A DNA stretch of 52,687 nt from an uncultured Pelagibacteraceae bacterium (GTDB lineage Bacteria; Pseudomonadota; Alphaproteobacteria; Pelagibacterales; AG-422-B15), in assembly GCA_902564025.1 (NCBI GenBank), contig CACEZK010000008.1, forward strand, positions 1 to 52,687, written 5' to 3'. Positions 8,425 to 17,794 of this stretch are shown here, in pieces (positions within the stretch are counted from its first letter, which is position 1; every line of letters starts with the position of its first letter). The position numbers and the translations under genes were made by a program. Under the pieces are notes generated by a model. The model did no database searches and had not been told where the DNA came from. It saw only the letters and a program-made list of their open reading frames with translations.

Positions 8425-9769
8425 CTAGCCCTTTACAACTTCTCTTGTATTCGCGTTGAAAGACTCGGTAAACGGAACATCAACTGTTACGGCGTCTACT
8501 GGTACTCCTGGCTCATCAGCATATATATCAGGTAAATGAACTTTAAATTTTTTACCTAGTTCCCATTTTGGAAAACCATTTGGATTAAGAGTTCCATCAA
8601 AAGGTATATAACCCATAGCTATATTTTTTCCTTTTTCAGGATGATACCAAGGTGAAGTAATAAAGCCACATGGGTCTCCACCGTCACCAGGAGACACAAG
8701 CCAAAAATCAGGCGCATACTCATCAATTGGTTTGCCACCAATCTCAAATCCCACCAATTGTAACTTGTATGGCTTATGACCATCTTTCAAGTCAGCCTTC
8801 ATCTTTTCAAGCGCTTGCTTACCGATATAATCACCTTTTTTTTTCCCACTCACCTTTTCCAGATAAAGAAACTTGATAACCAAGATTACATTGAAAAGGA
8901 TTGTGCTCATGATCTAAGTCCTGACCCCAGGATAAAATACCTGCTTGTATTCTTCTGTGGTGAGCAGGTGCTATAACCATTAGATTATGTTTCTTGCCTG
9001 CTTCCAAAACAGCATCCCACATATCGTCAGCATAGAGCGTCGCATTTCGTAAATAAATTTCATAACCGGACTCGCCAGAGAAACCAGTTTGAGAAATCAC
9101 GCAACTTCTTCCACCAACTGTAACTTCTGCTAAACCATAGAAAGGAATATTATCAAGATCAACTTGATCACCCACTAGGTCTTTCATCAAGGCAATGGCT
9201 TTTGGTCCTTGAATTTGAACAGGGCACGCATCAATTTCATCAATTTCCACATCAAATCTTTTATCAGCGTTTACGCCTTGCAAATAAAGTCCAATATCTG
9301 AGTCTGACAAACTAAACCAAAACTCATCTTTCGAGATTCTTAAGAGAATAGGATCATTTAAGACTCCGCCTTTATAGTTACATAATATTACGTACCTAGC
9401 TCGTAATGGTGATATCTTTGTGGCATCCCTTGTAATTACATAGTCTGTAAATTTTTCAGCATCTGGACCAATTACACGTATTTGTCTCTCAACTGCAACA
9501 TTCCACATAGTCACATGATTTTTAATTGCTTCATATTCAACCATTGCTCCACCATCTTCAGGCTTTACATAACCTCTGGGATGATAAATACGGTTATAAA
9601 CTGTTGCTCTCCAGCATCCTGCCTCCATCGACTTATGCCAATATGGTGACTTTCTCACTCGAGTTGAAATCAACATTTCAACTTTTGTTGGTCCACTTTG
9701 GCGTAAATTGTAAGGAACATGTCTGTCGCTTTGATCAACAGTAGTGTTATGTTCTATTTTTTTAGACAT
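8425..9769 (-). pseudogene. Folate-dependent demethylase, GcvT/DmdA/LigM superfamily, frameshifted at an A9 run
   Basis: Two frames make one GcvT-like protein of about 447 residues. The N-terminal part (9769 to about 8845) has MWNVAVERQI, the QIQGPKA segment, the QTGFSGESGYEIY motif and APAHHRRIQAGI; the C-terminal barrel continues from GDYIGKQALEKM to 8425. They separate at nine consecutive A residues of the coding strand (8836-8844); removing one A joins …GEWEKK to GDYIGK. The superfamily moves a methyl group from S, N or O to tetrahydrofolate. It lies 3' of and overlaps the MetF-like gene by 8 bases. DMSP, an aromatic methyl ether or a methylamine derivative are possible substrates. The gene may be intact with a read error, or rescued by slippage. 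Confidence 0.8.
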
Positions 9770-10502
9770 AGTAGTTCTCCTTTTCTAACCATTCGTTTGC
9801 TTTTTTTATTCCACCAAACGCATAAATGTGAAAATGTTCAACGTTATCTTTTAATTCTTGAATTACATCATCAGGTGTCTGAACAGTCAATAAATCAAAA
9901 ATTTTAGATGCATTTTTTTTTGCGAAATTAAGCGTATTCTTTAATCCAACAAATCCAGCGAATTTTACTAGTGTCTTCATAGAAGCCGGACCCGCAACGC
10001 CTACATGAACAGGAAGTGGTGCTCCAGAAATAAAAGACGATAATGCTTCTGTATCTTGTGTCCACTGTGTTACAATATAGTCAGCAAATGGGGCCTTTGA
10101 TTTCATTGCTTCTTCAATAGCTGCATCGCTCATATTTGGAGATCCCTCAGGATGACCAGCAATACCTATTTTCATTCCATCAAACAATCCAGTTTCTATA
10201 AGTTGTAGTGAACAATGATATTTTCCTAAAATATCTCGATCGCCACCGATTATTAAAACTTGTTTAACTCCAGCCTCTTTAACTTGCTCTATATATGATT
10301 TTAACATTTCTGAGTCAGTAATTGAACGAGCTGGAAAGTGAGGAATAGGATTATAACCTGCACTAGCTAACGCTTTGGTTTGTTCAATAACGTCAAGATA
10401 ACTTGTGCCAGGCAAAAATGTAATATAAATGTCATTGAGTTTAGGCAAATCAGACAGATTTGTTCTTGTAGTAACTTCCAATGAAAAATTTACATTTCCC
10501 AT
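9762..10502 (-). CDS. metF: Methylenetetrahydrofolate reductase-like protein (MetF family)
   Basis: A 246-residue TIM-barrel protein, shorter than the usual 290-300 residues of MetF. Typical segments are present: NPIPHFPARSI, the FAD-region GGDRD, KIGIAGHPEGSP, DYIVTQW and the late GVAGPAS. It is directly upstream of the demethylase gene (8-base overlap). By analogy with the LigM-MetF-LigH system it probably oxidises 5-methyl-THF, produced by demethylation, to 5,10-methylene-THF rather than serving methionine synthesis. The direction of catalysis is inferred from context. Confidence 0.85.
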   Translation of the reverse strand: MGNVNFSLEVTTRTNLSDLPKLNDIYITFLPGTSYLDVIEQTKALASAGYNPIPHFPARSITDSEMLKSYIEQVKEAGVKQVLIIGGDRDILGKYHCSLQLIETGLFDGMKIGIAGHPEGSPNMSDAAIEEAMKSKAPFADYIVTQWTQDTEALSSFISGAPLPVHVGVAGPASMKTLVKFAGFVGLKNTLNFAKKNASKIFDLLTVQTPDDVIQELKDNVEHFHIYAFGGIKKANEWLEKENYYV

Positions 10503-10692
10503 AATGCTGTAAATGAGTGTACCGCTTAAGCCACGCGAATTTTCAATTGCACTGCTTGGCTTAATTTTGCAGCGCTATTTGAGTCTCCTAAAACAAAATT
10601 TAAGTAAAAATTTGTTCTATAGCAATACATTTTTGTAGACTCCTATCTGTAAAGTTCTTAAGTTGTCTAGGTTTTTAATATTAGTATTATTT
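10503..10692. promoter_or_regulatory. Divergent promoter region between metF-like and formate-THF ligase genes
   Basis: A 190-base intergenic region separates the two halves of the one-carbon module, so it must hold both promoters. It contains a near-perfect inverted repeat at 10592-10616 (arms AACAAAATTT and AAATTTGTT), a possible regulator-binding site or AT-rich promoter element. No riboswitch was recognised. No open frame on either strand looks like a gene. Confidence 0.5.
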
Positions 10693-12360
10693 ATGGCTGT
10701 ACTCTCAGATATTGAAATTGCTAGAGAAAATAGCATGGCTCCTATTGAAGAAATTGCTTCAAAATTAGACTTAAAAGATCAAAATCTCCAAAAATTTGGA
10801 CACCACATTGCTAAAATTGATACTCAACATATAGAAAGTAATAATAAGAACGGAAAACTCATTTTAGTGACGGCTATTTCACCTACCCCAGCGGGCGAAG
10901 GAAAGACTACTACATCAGTCGGTCTTAGTGATGGCTTAAATAAAATTGGAAAACAGTCATTGGTATGCTTGAGAGAACCTAGTTTAGGACCTTGCTTTGG
11001 TGTCAAAGGGGGTGCTGCAGGAGGCGGTTACGCCCAAGTAGTACCAATGGATAAAATTAATTTACATTTCACAGGTGATTTCCATGCGATCACATCAGCA
11101 CATAACCTCCTTGCATCGATGATTGATAACCATATTTATTGGGGAAACGATTTAGGAATTGATACAAGAAGAGTGGTTTGGGGACGTGTTGTAGATTTAA
11201 ATGATCGTGCTTTAAGAAATATTAATGTTAATTTAGGCGGTATAGCCAACGGATACCCACGTGAGGATAAATTCGATATTACTGTTGCATCTGAAGTGAT
11301 GGCAATTTTTTGTTTATCTACAAGTTTAGACGATTTACAAAATAGACTTGGGAATATCATTGTTGGTTATACAAGGGAGAAGAAAGAAATTACGGCGCGA
11401 GACTTAAATGCAGACGGCGCGATGACTACTTTGCTAAAAGATGCTTTCTTACCTAATCTTGTTCAAACACTAGAGAAAAATCCTGCTATCATTCATGGGG
11501 GTCCTTTTGCAAATATTGCCCATGGATGCAATTCTTTAGTCGCTACTCAAACTGCTCTTAAATTAAGTGATTATGTTGTAACAGAAGCAGGCTTTGGTGC
11601 AGATCTTGGAGCAGAAAAATTTTTAGACATAAAGTGCCGTAAAGGAAAATTAAATCCTTCAGCAATAGTAATAGTTGCAACAGTTCGAGCGTTAAAAATG
11701 CATGGTGGTATGGATAAAAAAGAATTAAAAAATGAAAATGTTGAAGCTGTAAAAAAAGGTTTATCAAATTTAAAGCAGCACATTGCAAATATGCAAATGT
11801 ATGGGGCGCCTGTTACAGTTGCTATTAATCATTTCATATCTGACAGTGAAAAAGAATTGTCAGCAATCAGCGATTGCTGTGACTCATTAAATGTAAAGTC
11901 ATTTAATTGCACACATTGGAGCAATGGTGGTGCAGGTACAGAGGACCTAGCAAAACACATAGTAGAAATTACTGAGCTAAATGCTCCAAAGATAAAGCAC
12001 CTGTATCCGGACGAAATGAAATTGTGGGATAAGATGAAAAAAATTGCACAAGAAATATATGGAGCGAGCGATATTATTGCTGACCAAAAAATAAGAATGC
12101 AGTTTGATGACTTGGAGGAAAAATATGGCCATTACCCAATATGCGTTGCTAAAACTCAATACAGCTTCTCAACTGATCCAAATCTAAGAGGCGCTCCAAA
12201 AGACCATGTAGTTCCTATCAGAGAAGTTAGACTAGCAGCGGGTGCAGAATTTCTTGTAGTTGTATGCGATAAGATTATGACTATGCCAGGTCTGCCTAGA
12301 GTTCCAGCTGCAAATGCTATACACTTAAATAAAAATGGCGACATAGAGGGATTGTTTTAA
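10693..12360 (+). CDS. fhs: Formate-tetrahydrofolate ligase
   Basis: A 555-residue enzyme of standard length. The ATG at 10693 was chosen because [15 protein letters not shown] matches family N-termini; the frame is open 30 bases further upstream. The P-loop [10 protein letters not shown] is at residues 65-74, followed by [20 protein letters not shown] and the [10 protein letters not shown] formate/THF region. It couples ATP, formate and THF to 10-formyl-THF; running in reverse it releases formate and makes ATP. Beside MetF and a THF-dependent demethylase it likely completes oxidation of the removed methyl group to formate. Its TAA overlaps the ATG of the acyl-CoA ligase (TAATG). Confidence 0.96.
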   Translation: MAVLSDIEIARENSMAPIEEIASKLDLKDQNLQKFGHHIAKIDTQHIESNNKNGKLILVTAISPTPAGEGKTTTSVGLSDGLNKIGKQSLVCLREPSLGPCFGVKGGAAGGGYAQVVPMDKINLHFTGDFHAITSAHNLLASMIDNHIYWGNDLGIDTRRVVWGRVVDLNDRALRNINVNLGGIANGYPREDKFDITVASEVMAIFCLSTSLDDLQNRLGNIIVGYTREKKEITARDLNADGAMTTLLKDAFLPNLVQTLEKNPAIIHGGPFANIAHGCNSLVATQTALKLSDYVVTEAGFGADLGAEKFLDIKCRKGKLNPSAIVIVATVRALKMHGGMDKKELKNENVEAVKKGLSNLKQHIANMQMYGAPVTVAINHFISDSEKELSAISDCCDSLNVKSFNCTHWSNGGAGTEDLAKHIVEITELNAPKIKHLYPDEMKLWDKMKKIAQEIYGASDIIADQKIRMQFDDLEEKYGHYPICVAKTQYSFSTDPNLRGAPKDHVVPIREVRLAAGAEFLVVVCDKIMTMPGLPRVPAANAIHLNKNGDIEGLF

Positions 12361-14003
12361 TGGCTCACATGTATGATACAAATTTAGACAAAAACGATGC
12401 AAATTTTACACCGTTATCTCCTTTAAGTTTTCTCATACGAGCAGCGGAAGTTTATCCAAACAGAACTTCGATTATACATGGCAAAAAACAATTTACATGG
12501 TCTGAAACATATAAAAGAAGCAAACAACTTGCGAGCGCACTTTCTAAAAGAGGTATAGGAAAGGGAGATACTGTTGCGGTTCTTTGTTTTAATACTCCTG
12601 AAATATATGAGACACATTTTGGTGTTCCGATGATAGGCGCTGTATTAAATACGATAAATATCAGATTAGATGTAGATACAATTAGCTATATTCTTGAGCA
12701 CGGTGAAGCAAAAGCATTGATTACTGACAATGAGCTTTCACCGACGATAAAACAAGTACTCGATAAGATAAAAAATAAAATTCTTGTAATAGATATTGAT
12801 GATGAGCTAGCAAATCATCCTGAGGGAGCTGGAGAGAATCTTGGAGAAATTAATTATGAGGATTTTCTTTTAACAGGTGACAGTGATCTCGAATGGAGTT
12901 TGCCAGATGATGAATGGCAATCATTAGCGCTCAACTATACGTCAGGCACCACTGGATTACCAAAAGGGGTTGTTTATCATCACAGAGGCTCATACTTGAT
13001 GGCACTTGGATCTGTTACTGCTTTTAGTATGCCAATGCATCCTACTTATATGTGGGTTGTTCCAATGTTTCATTGTAATGGTTGGGGTAATCCCTACACG
13101 CTTACAGCCCTAGCAGGCACGAGTGTATGCCTTAGATATGTTTCAGCTAAAAATATGTTTGATGCTATTGCAGATCACAAAGTAACTCATTTTGGTGGCG
13201 CACCAATTGTTCTAAATTTTCTAGCACAAGCAACAGCTGAGGAAAAAAGAGAATACTCTCAACAAGTATATGTAGTCACAGCAGGAGCTCCTCCACCCGC
13301 AGCCACATTAGAAGCGGTTCAAAAAATGGGTTTTGACGTTACTCATGTTTATGGACTGACTGAAACATACGGACATATTTCATTATGCGCATGGCAGGAT
13401 GAATGGAATGAGCTGTCAGTTGAAGAACAGTCAAAGCTTAGATCAAGGCAGGGCGTAAAGTTTCCGATGATGGATGGTCTGGCAATTATGAACCCTGAGA
13501 CTATGGAGCATGTTAAGAATGACGGTGAAGAAATAGGTGAGATCATGATACGCGGTAACTGTGTAATGAAGGGATATTTAAAAAATAAGGAAGAAACAGA
13601 TAAAGCTATGGCAGGAGGCTGGTTTCACTCAGGTGATCTGGCTGTAATGCATCCTAATGGTTACATTCAAATAAAAGATAGAAGCAAAGATATAATCATC
13701 TCTGGTGGTGAAAATGTCTCATCAGTTGAAATAGAAAATACACTTTATAAACATCCATCTGTATTATTTGCTGCAGTGGTTGCAAAACCAGATGAAAAAT
13801 GGGGTGAAACACCATGTGCTTTTATCGAATTAAAAGATCAAAATGATAGCGTGAGTGAAGGCGATATTATTTCGTTTTGTAAAGAAACTCTTGCTGGCTT
13901 TAAGTGTCCTAAAAAAGTCGTTTTTACTGAACTACCAAAAACTTCAACAGGTAAGATATTAAAATACGAACTGAGAGAAATGGCTAAAGCCGCCGACGCT
14001 TAA
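12360..14003 (+). CDS. AMP-forming acyl-CoA synthetase (DmdB-like or medium-chain type)
   Basis: A 547-residue acyl-CoA ligase. Motifs: NYTSGTTGLPKG (ATP loop), HVYGLTETYGH (acyl-adenylate motif), GWFHSGDLAVMHPNGY, KDRSKDIIISGGENVSSVEIE (hinge) and the catalytic Lys in LPKTSTGKILK. It is translationally coupled to fhs through TAATG. Within a demethylation module, a ligase that activates the demethylated acid, as DmdB does for methylmercaptopropionate, is attractive, but the sequence also fits general short or medium-chain acyl-CoA synthetases. Substrate is therefore open. The end overlaps the convergent monooxygenase gene by 4 bases. Confidence 0.85.
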   Translation: MAHMYDTNLDKNDANFTPLSPLSFLIRAAEVYPNRTSIIHGKKQFTWSETYKRSKQLASALSKRGIGKGDTVAVLCFNTPEIYETHFGVPMIGAVLNTINIRLDVDTISYILEHGEAKALITDNELSPTIKQVLDKIKNKILVIDIDDELANHPEGAGENLGEINYEDFLLTGDSDLEWSLPDDEWQSLALNYTSGTTGLPKGVVYHHRGSYLMALGSVTAFSMPMHPTYMWVVPMFHCNGWGNPYTLTALAGTSVCLRYVSAKNMFDAIADHKVTHFGGAPIVLNFLAQATAEEKREYSQQVYVVTAGAPPPAATLEAVQKMGFDVTHVYGLTETYGHISLCAWQDEWNELSVEEQSKLRSRQGVKFPMMDGLAIMNPETMEHVKNDGEEIGEIMIRGNCVMKGYLKNKEETDKAMAGGWFHSGDLAVMHPNGYIQIKDRSKDIIISGGENVSSVEIENTLYKHPSVLFAAVVAKPDEKWGETPCAFIELKDQNDSVSEGDIISFCKETLAGFKCPKKVVFTELPKTSTGKILKYELREMAKAADA

Positions 14004-15451
14004 GAAAAATGAATAGAATCGTCGTTTAGTCGGCCAAATTTAATACCAAAGAAATCTTTAAAATAATTTTGTGTATTGATCCATGGTGACCTGCTGCCTT
14101 GTTGGGGGAATAAATGAATAGCTCGATGTATATATCCTGATGAAAACTCAGTCGCGAGCCAATCTTTTTCAGCTTTCACATCCACTGGAACCCTTGGTAC
14201 ACAATGACTGTAGTTATTCTGATCAAGATAATTAATTAATCTACAAGCATATTCACAGGTTAAATCTGCTTTCAAGGTCCAAGATGCATTAATATAACCA
14301 AAAGAATTTACGAAATTTGGAATACCGCTGAACATCATACTTTTATAGGTCATTGTTTCAGAAGGCTCGACCAATTTGCCGTCGATATGAACTTGGACAC
14401 CACCAAAAGATTGTAAGTTTAAGCCTGTAGCAGTTACGACAACATCAGCTTCAATATTTTGCCCTGATTTTAGCTTTATTCCCTTGCTAGTAAACTTATC
14501 GATATGATCTGTAACGACTGACGCTCTATTGTCTCTTATGGACTCAAATAAATCGCCATTTGGAATAAGACACATCCTCTGTTCCCATGGATAATATCGC
14601 GGAGTAAAATGTTTTGAAATATCGTGATTAGGCAATAATTCTTTAACTCCATCTATGAGCTTTCGTTTTACATATTTTGGATATGATCTACAAATTCTGT
14701 AGAGAAGCTGCTGAAAGAATACATTTCGTAACCTAACAAGAGTGTAAGACATTTTTTGTGGTAAAACTTTTTTTAAAAAATTTGCAAATCTATCTTCATC
14801 AGGACTTGGAAAATAATATGTTGGTGAGCGTTGTAACATCGTTACGTGTTTAGCTTTTTTTGATAGTTCGGGTACTATAGTTGCTGCTGTTGCGCCACTA
14901 CCGATAACAACCATTTTCTTATCTGTGTAGTCAAAATTTTCAGGCCACTTCTGAGGATGTATTAATTTACCTTCGTACTTGTCTAGATCATCAAATTCAG
15001 GTGTGTATCCTTCATCATAATTATAGTATCCTGTCCCCATGAATAGAAAATTTGCTGTTAATAATATTTCTTGCTCATGATGAGCAGCTCTTACTTCCCA
15101 GTTTCGCTCTGCTGAATTCCAGTTTGCGCTTAAGACTTTGTGACTAAATTTTATTTTTTCGCGTAAATTATTTTCTTCAACTGTTTCTTCTAAATAACTC
15201 AAGATGGAAGGTCCGTTTGCAATTGTTTTTTGCTCTTTCCATGGCTTAAATGCATACCCGAGTGTGAACATATCGGAGTCTGATCTTATTCCTGGATATT
15301 TAAATAAGTCCCATGTACCGCCTATATTCTCTCTCCCTTCAATAATACAAAAGGATTTATTGGGACAATTTTTTTTTAAGTAATATCCAGCTCCTATACC
15401 CGATATTCCAGCGCCAATTACAATTACATTAAAATGATTGCTATTTTCCAT
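14000..15451 (-). CDS. Flavin-dependent Baeyer-Villiger-type monooxygenase
   Basis: A 483-residue class B flavoprotein. FAD-binding GAGISG is at residues 13-18, followed by ENIGGTWDLFKYPGIRSDSD. The Baeyer-Villiger fingerprint FxGxxxHxxxWP appears as Tyr159-x-Gly161…His165…Trp169-Pro170, with Tyr in place of Phe. The NADPH motif GSGATA is at 184-189. Such enzymes insert oxygen into ketones or oxidise N or S centres using NADPH and O2 in the cytoplasm. It is the last gene of a minus-strand run with two methyltransferases and a ferredoxin-NADP reductase. Physiological substrate unknown. Confidence 0.87.
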   Translation of the reverse strand: MENSNHFNVIVIGAGISGIGAGYYLKKNCPNKSFCIIEGRENIGGTWDLFKYPGIRSDSDMFTLGYAFKPWKEQKTIANGPSILSYLEETVEENNLREKIKFSHKVLSANWNSAERNWEVRAAHHEQEILLTANFLFMGTGYYNYDEGYTPEFDDLDKYEGKLIHPQKWPENFDYTDKKMVVIGSGATAATIVPELSKKAKHVTMLQRSPTYYFPSPDEDRFANFLKKVLPQKMSYTLVRLRNVFFQQLLYRICRSYPKYVKRKLIDGVKELLPNHDISKHFTPRYYPWEQRMCLIPNGDLFESIRDNRASVVTDHIDKFTSKGIKLKSGQNIEADVVVTATGLNLQSFGGVQVHIDGKLVEPSETMTYKSMMFSGIPNFVNSFGYINASWTLKADLTCEYACRLINYLDQNNYSHCVPRVPVDVKAEKDWLATEFSSGYIHRAIHLFPQQGSRSPWINTQNYFKDFFGIKFGRLNDDSIHFS

Positions 15452-15456
15452 TGATA

Positions 15457-16086
15457 TTAATTCTTAATCGATATTTCCACTGCATCATATATATTATTTC
15501 TATACTCTAATTTCGAGCTAAAATTTTGGGACATATATTCCCCGGATTCTCTCACATGCTCGAAATATTCAGCCATTTCATCTTTAAAAATCCCAACATT
15601 ATCAGCAAATACTACAGAATTTTTGACAATTATGCCCTTTGATTCCAAAAGTTTTAAATCCGAAAGATACTTTTTTTTCGCATGGTCAATAAATACAAAA
15701 TCAGCATTGAAATTTAATTTTGGTATTATTTCCTCAGCACTTCCGTGCAGCAAGTCTACTTTATGAGCTAGTCCAGCAAAGTTAATTAATTCTTTCGCTA
15801 TTTCAATAGAGTGAATGTCTGAGTCAATCGAAGTTAATTGACTTTTTTCTCCAATAGTTGATGAGATTAATACTGCTGAATATCCAATAAAAGTTCCTAA
15901 CTCTATTACATTATTTGGTTCTGATTTTAAAAGATGGTTTTTTAAAATTTCTCCTTTTTCTGGACCAACATTCATTAAGAATTGACCACTCTCTAACACA
16001 AAATTATCTATTGTTTGCAGTATAGATTTCGGATTGTTTCTTTCAGCATTTGAAAAAACATAATCCAAAGTTTGTCGCATCAACAT
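15457..16086 (-). CDS. Class I SAM-dependent O-methyltransferase (catechol-OMT-like)
   Basis: A 209-residue methyltransferase. Motif I is NVIELGTFIGYSAVL, the acidic SAM-ribose residue lies in TSIDSDIHSIEIA, and VFIDHAKKKYLSDL carries the metal-binding Asp and the Lys typical of the catechol O-methyltransferase family. It should methylate a hydroxyl, often on a catechol, in a Mg2+-dependent way. It is 5 bases upstream of the monooxygenase gene and 3 bases after the next methyltransferase, so it is part of one operon. Substrate unknown. Confidence 0.83.
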   Translation of the reverse strand: MLMRQTLDYVFSNAERNNPKSILQTIDNFVLESGQFLMNVGPEKGEILKNHLLKSEPNNVIELGTFIGYSAVLISSTIGEKSQLTSIDSDIHSIEIAKELINFAGLAHKVDLLHGSAEEIIPKLNFNADFVFIDHAKKKYLSDLKLLESKGIIVKNSVVFADNVGIFKDEMAEYFEHVRESGEYMSQNFSSKLEYRNNIYDAVEISIKN

Positions 16087-16089
16087 AAC

Positions 16090-16716
16090 TTATTTTAGCG
16101 GACTAGCGGCGCCCCAGTAATGATAGCTTAAAAATTTTGGTCCGGGAACATACATGCTGTCTATTTTATCTATTTTAAAATTAGCTTTCGTTATTTCATT
16201 TGGAATATCTACATCAAGATGACAACCGCCCGCTATCCTTTTTTGAATCCCGTTCATTCTTTTTTGCCATTTCAAAACATTTGAGTCAGGAGATTTGCCA
16301 TGTTCAGAGAATAGAAATTTAGCGTTTGGTTTCATAACTCTGTTTATTTCAGACATAGCACTGCCTAAGCCAGGAATGGAACACATTGTGTAAGTGCTAA
16401 TCACTGTATCAAATGAGTTATTATCGAAAGGCAACTCCTCAGCCTTAAGTTGTTGGATATTCAAATCTATATTGTTTAATTCTGCATTTTGTTTTGCTTT
16501 TTTCAACAATACGCCATCTGGCTCAACAGCAAACACCTCAGATACATTTGCTTTATTGTAATAATTAAAATTTAATCCTGAACCAATACCTATTTCTAAT
16601 ATTCTACCAGACGCAAAGGGTATTACTTTTTCTCTTTGTTTTCTGAATGGTTTCATTTGCATCGCATAATTAATGAGATGCGGACAAATATATTTATCGT
16701 ATAGTTTTTGCAGCAA
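16090..16716 (-). CDS. SAM-dependent methyltransferase (UbiE/METTL7-like)
   Basis: A 208-residue class I methyltransferase. Motif I is ILEIGIGSGLNFNYY, followed by FAVEPDGVLL (motif II acidic region), FDTVISTYTMCSIPG (motif IV) and the post-motif AKFLFSEHGKSPD. The N-terminal MLQKLYDKYICPHLINYAM and the GCHLDVDI segment resemble METTL7/thiol-methyltransferase-like bacterial proteins. It abuts the reductase gene (the stop of one and the start of the other are adjacent). Substrate not determined. Confidence 0.8.
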   Translation of the reverse strand: MLQKLYDKYICPHLINYAMQMKPFRKQREKVIPFASGRILEIGIGSGLNFNYYNKANVSEVFAVEPDGVLLKKAKQNAELNNIDLNIQQLKAEELPFDNNSFDTVISTYTMCSIPGLGSAMSEINRVMKPNAKFLFSEHGKSPDSNVLKWQKRMNGIQKRIAGGCHLDVDIPNEITKANFKIDKIDSMYVPGPKFLSYHYWGAASPLK

Positions 16717-17742
16717 TTATTTTACACCTAATTTTTTTTGAATATCGCTTGATGAAGTTGTGTATCGAAAAGTTAGCGTTTCATCTGGTCTAGCGCGTAT
16801 AAATGCTTTCTGTGCTGCTAGGGCGGCTTCATGAAAGCCAGATAGAATTAACTTTAGTTTACCTGGGTAATAAGAAATGTCTCCCATTGCAAATACACCT
16901 GATAAATTCGTTTCAAAATTTTCCGTATTGACCTCAATTTGTTTTTCATTCAAATTTAGGCCCCAATCATTAATGGGTCCTAGCTCCATTTTAAGTCCAT
17001 AAAAAATCAAGATTTCGTCACAATCTATAATTTTTTCATTTCCTTCATTATCTTTTATGATTGCTTTTTCAACTCTATCACTGCCCTTAACATCACTAAT
17101 CTGATTTTTTGTGATCAAGTCAACTTGACCCTCTTTGACAAGTTGTTTCATTAAATTAACTGTGTGATTAGCTGCTTTAAACTCATCACGTCTATGTACT
17201 AATGTTACATGAGAAGCAATTTTTGAAAGTTCAACAGTCCAGTCAAGCGCGCTATCACCTCCACCAAAAATTATAATCTTTTTATCTTTATAAAAGTTTT
17301 TATCAGGTATCGAATATTGAATGCCTTTATTTTCATATTTAGATACATTTTCAATTGGTGGTTTTCGTGGCTCGAATGAGCCGACGCCACCAGCTATAAA
17401 TATATTAGGAGTTTCAAAAACTTTATTGCCCGTAGTTTTAAGTTTCCATAAGTCACCAGTGTTTATTATTTCATCAATTCTTTCATTAAGGTGAAACGGT
17501 GTATTAAATGGCTTGATTTGTTTTTGTAAATTTTCAATTAATGATAATCCAGTACACTCTGGCAGCGCAGGTATATCATAAATTGGTTTGTCTGGATATA
17601 ACTCAGCACATTGTCCTCCAATTTTGTCAAGATTATCTACAACGTGACTGTCTAGTCCTAATATACCTAACTCAAATACTGCAAACAGACCGACAGGGCC
17701 CGCTCCAATAATTAGACAATCAGTCTTGATAGTTTCAGACAT
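16717..17742 (-). CDS. Ferredoxin-NADP(+) reductase, thioredoxin-reductase-like type
   Basis: A 341-residue flavoprotein with FAD motif GAGPVG at residues 13-18, the IGGQCAELYPDKPIYDIP stretch and NADPH motif GGGDSALDW at 160-168. It lacks the redox-active CxxC of thioredoxin reductase, and the late VFAMGDISYYPGK matches the YumC/Bradyrhizobium-type ferredoxin-NADP reductases. It should move electrons between NADPH and a ferredoxin. A 2Fe-2S ferredoxin lies 1.2 kb away on the same strand and is a natural partner. It is the first gene of the run ending with the monooxygenase. Confidence 0.9.
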   Translation of the reverse strand: MSETIKTDCLIIGAGPVGLFAVFELGILGLDSHVVDNLDKIGGQCAELYPDKPIYDIPALPECTGLSLIENLQKQIKPFNTPFHLNERIDEIINTGDLWKLKTTGNKVFETPNIFIAGGVGSFEPRKPPIENVSKYENKGIQYSIPDKNFYKDKKIIIFGGGDSALDWTVELSKIASHVTLVHRRDEFKAANHTVNLMKQLVKEGQVDLITKNQISDVKGSDRVEKAIIKDNEGNEKIIDCDEILIFYGLKMELGPINDWGLNLNEKQIEVNTENFETNLSGVFAMGDISYYPGKLKLILSGFHEAALAAQKAFIRARPDETLTFRYTTSSSDIQKKLGVK

Positions 17743-17794
17743 ATATTTATTCCTTGTTATATGATAATAAATAATATTACTTATTGATTATACA

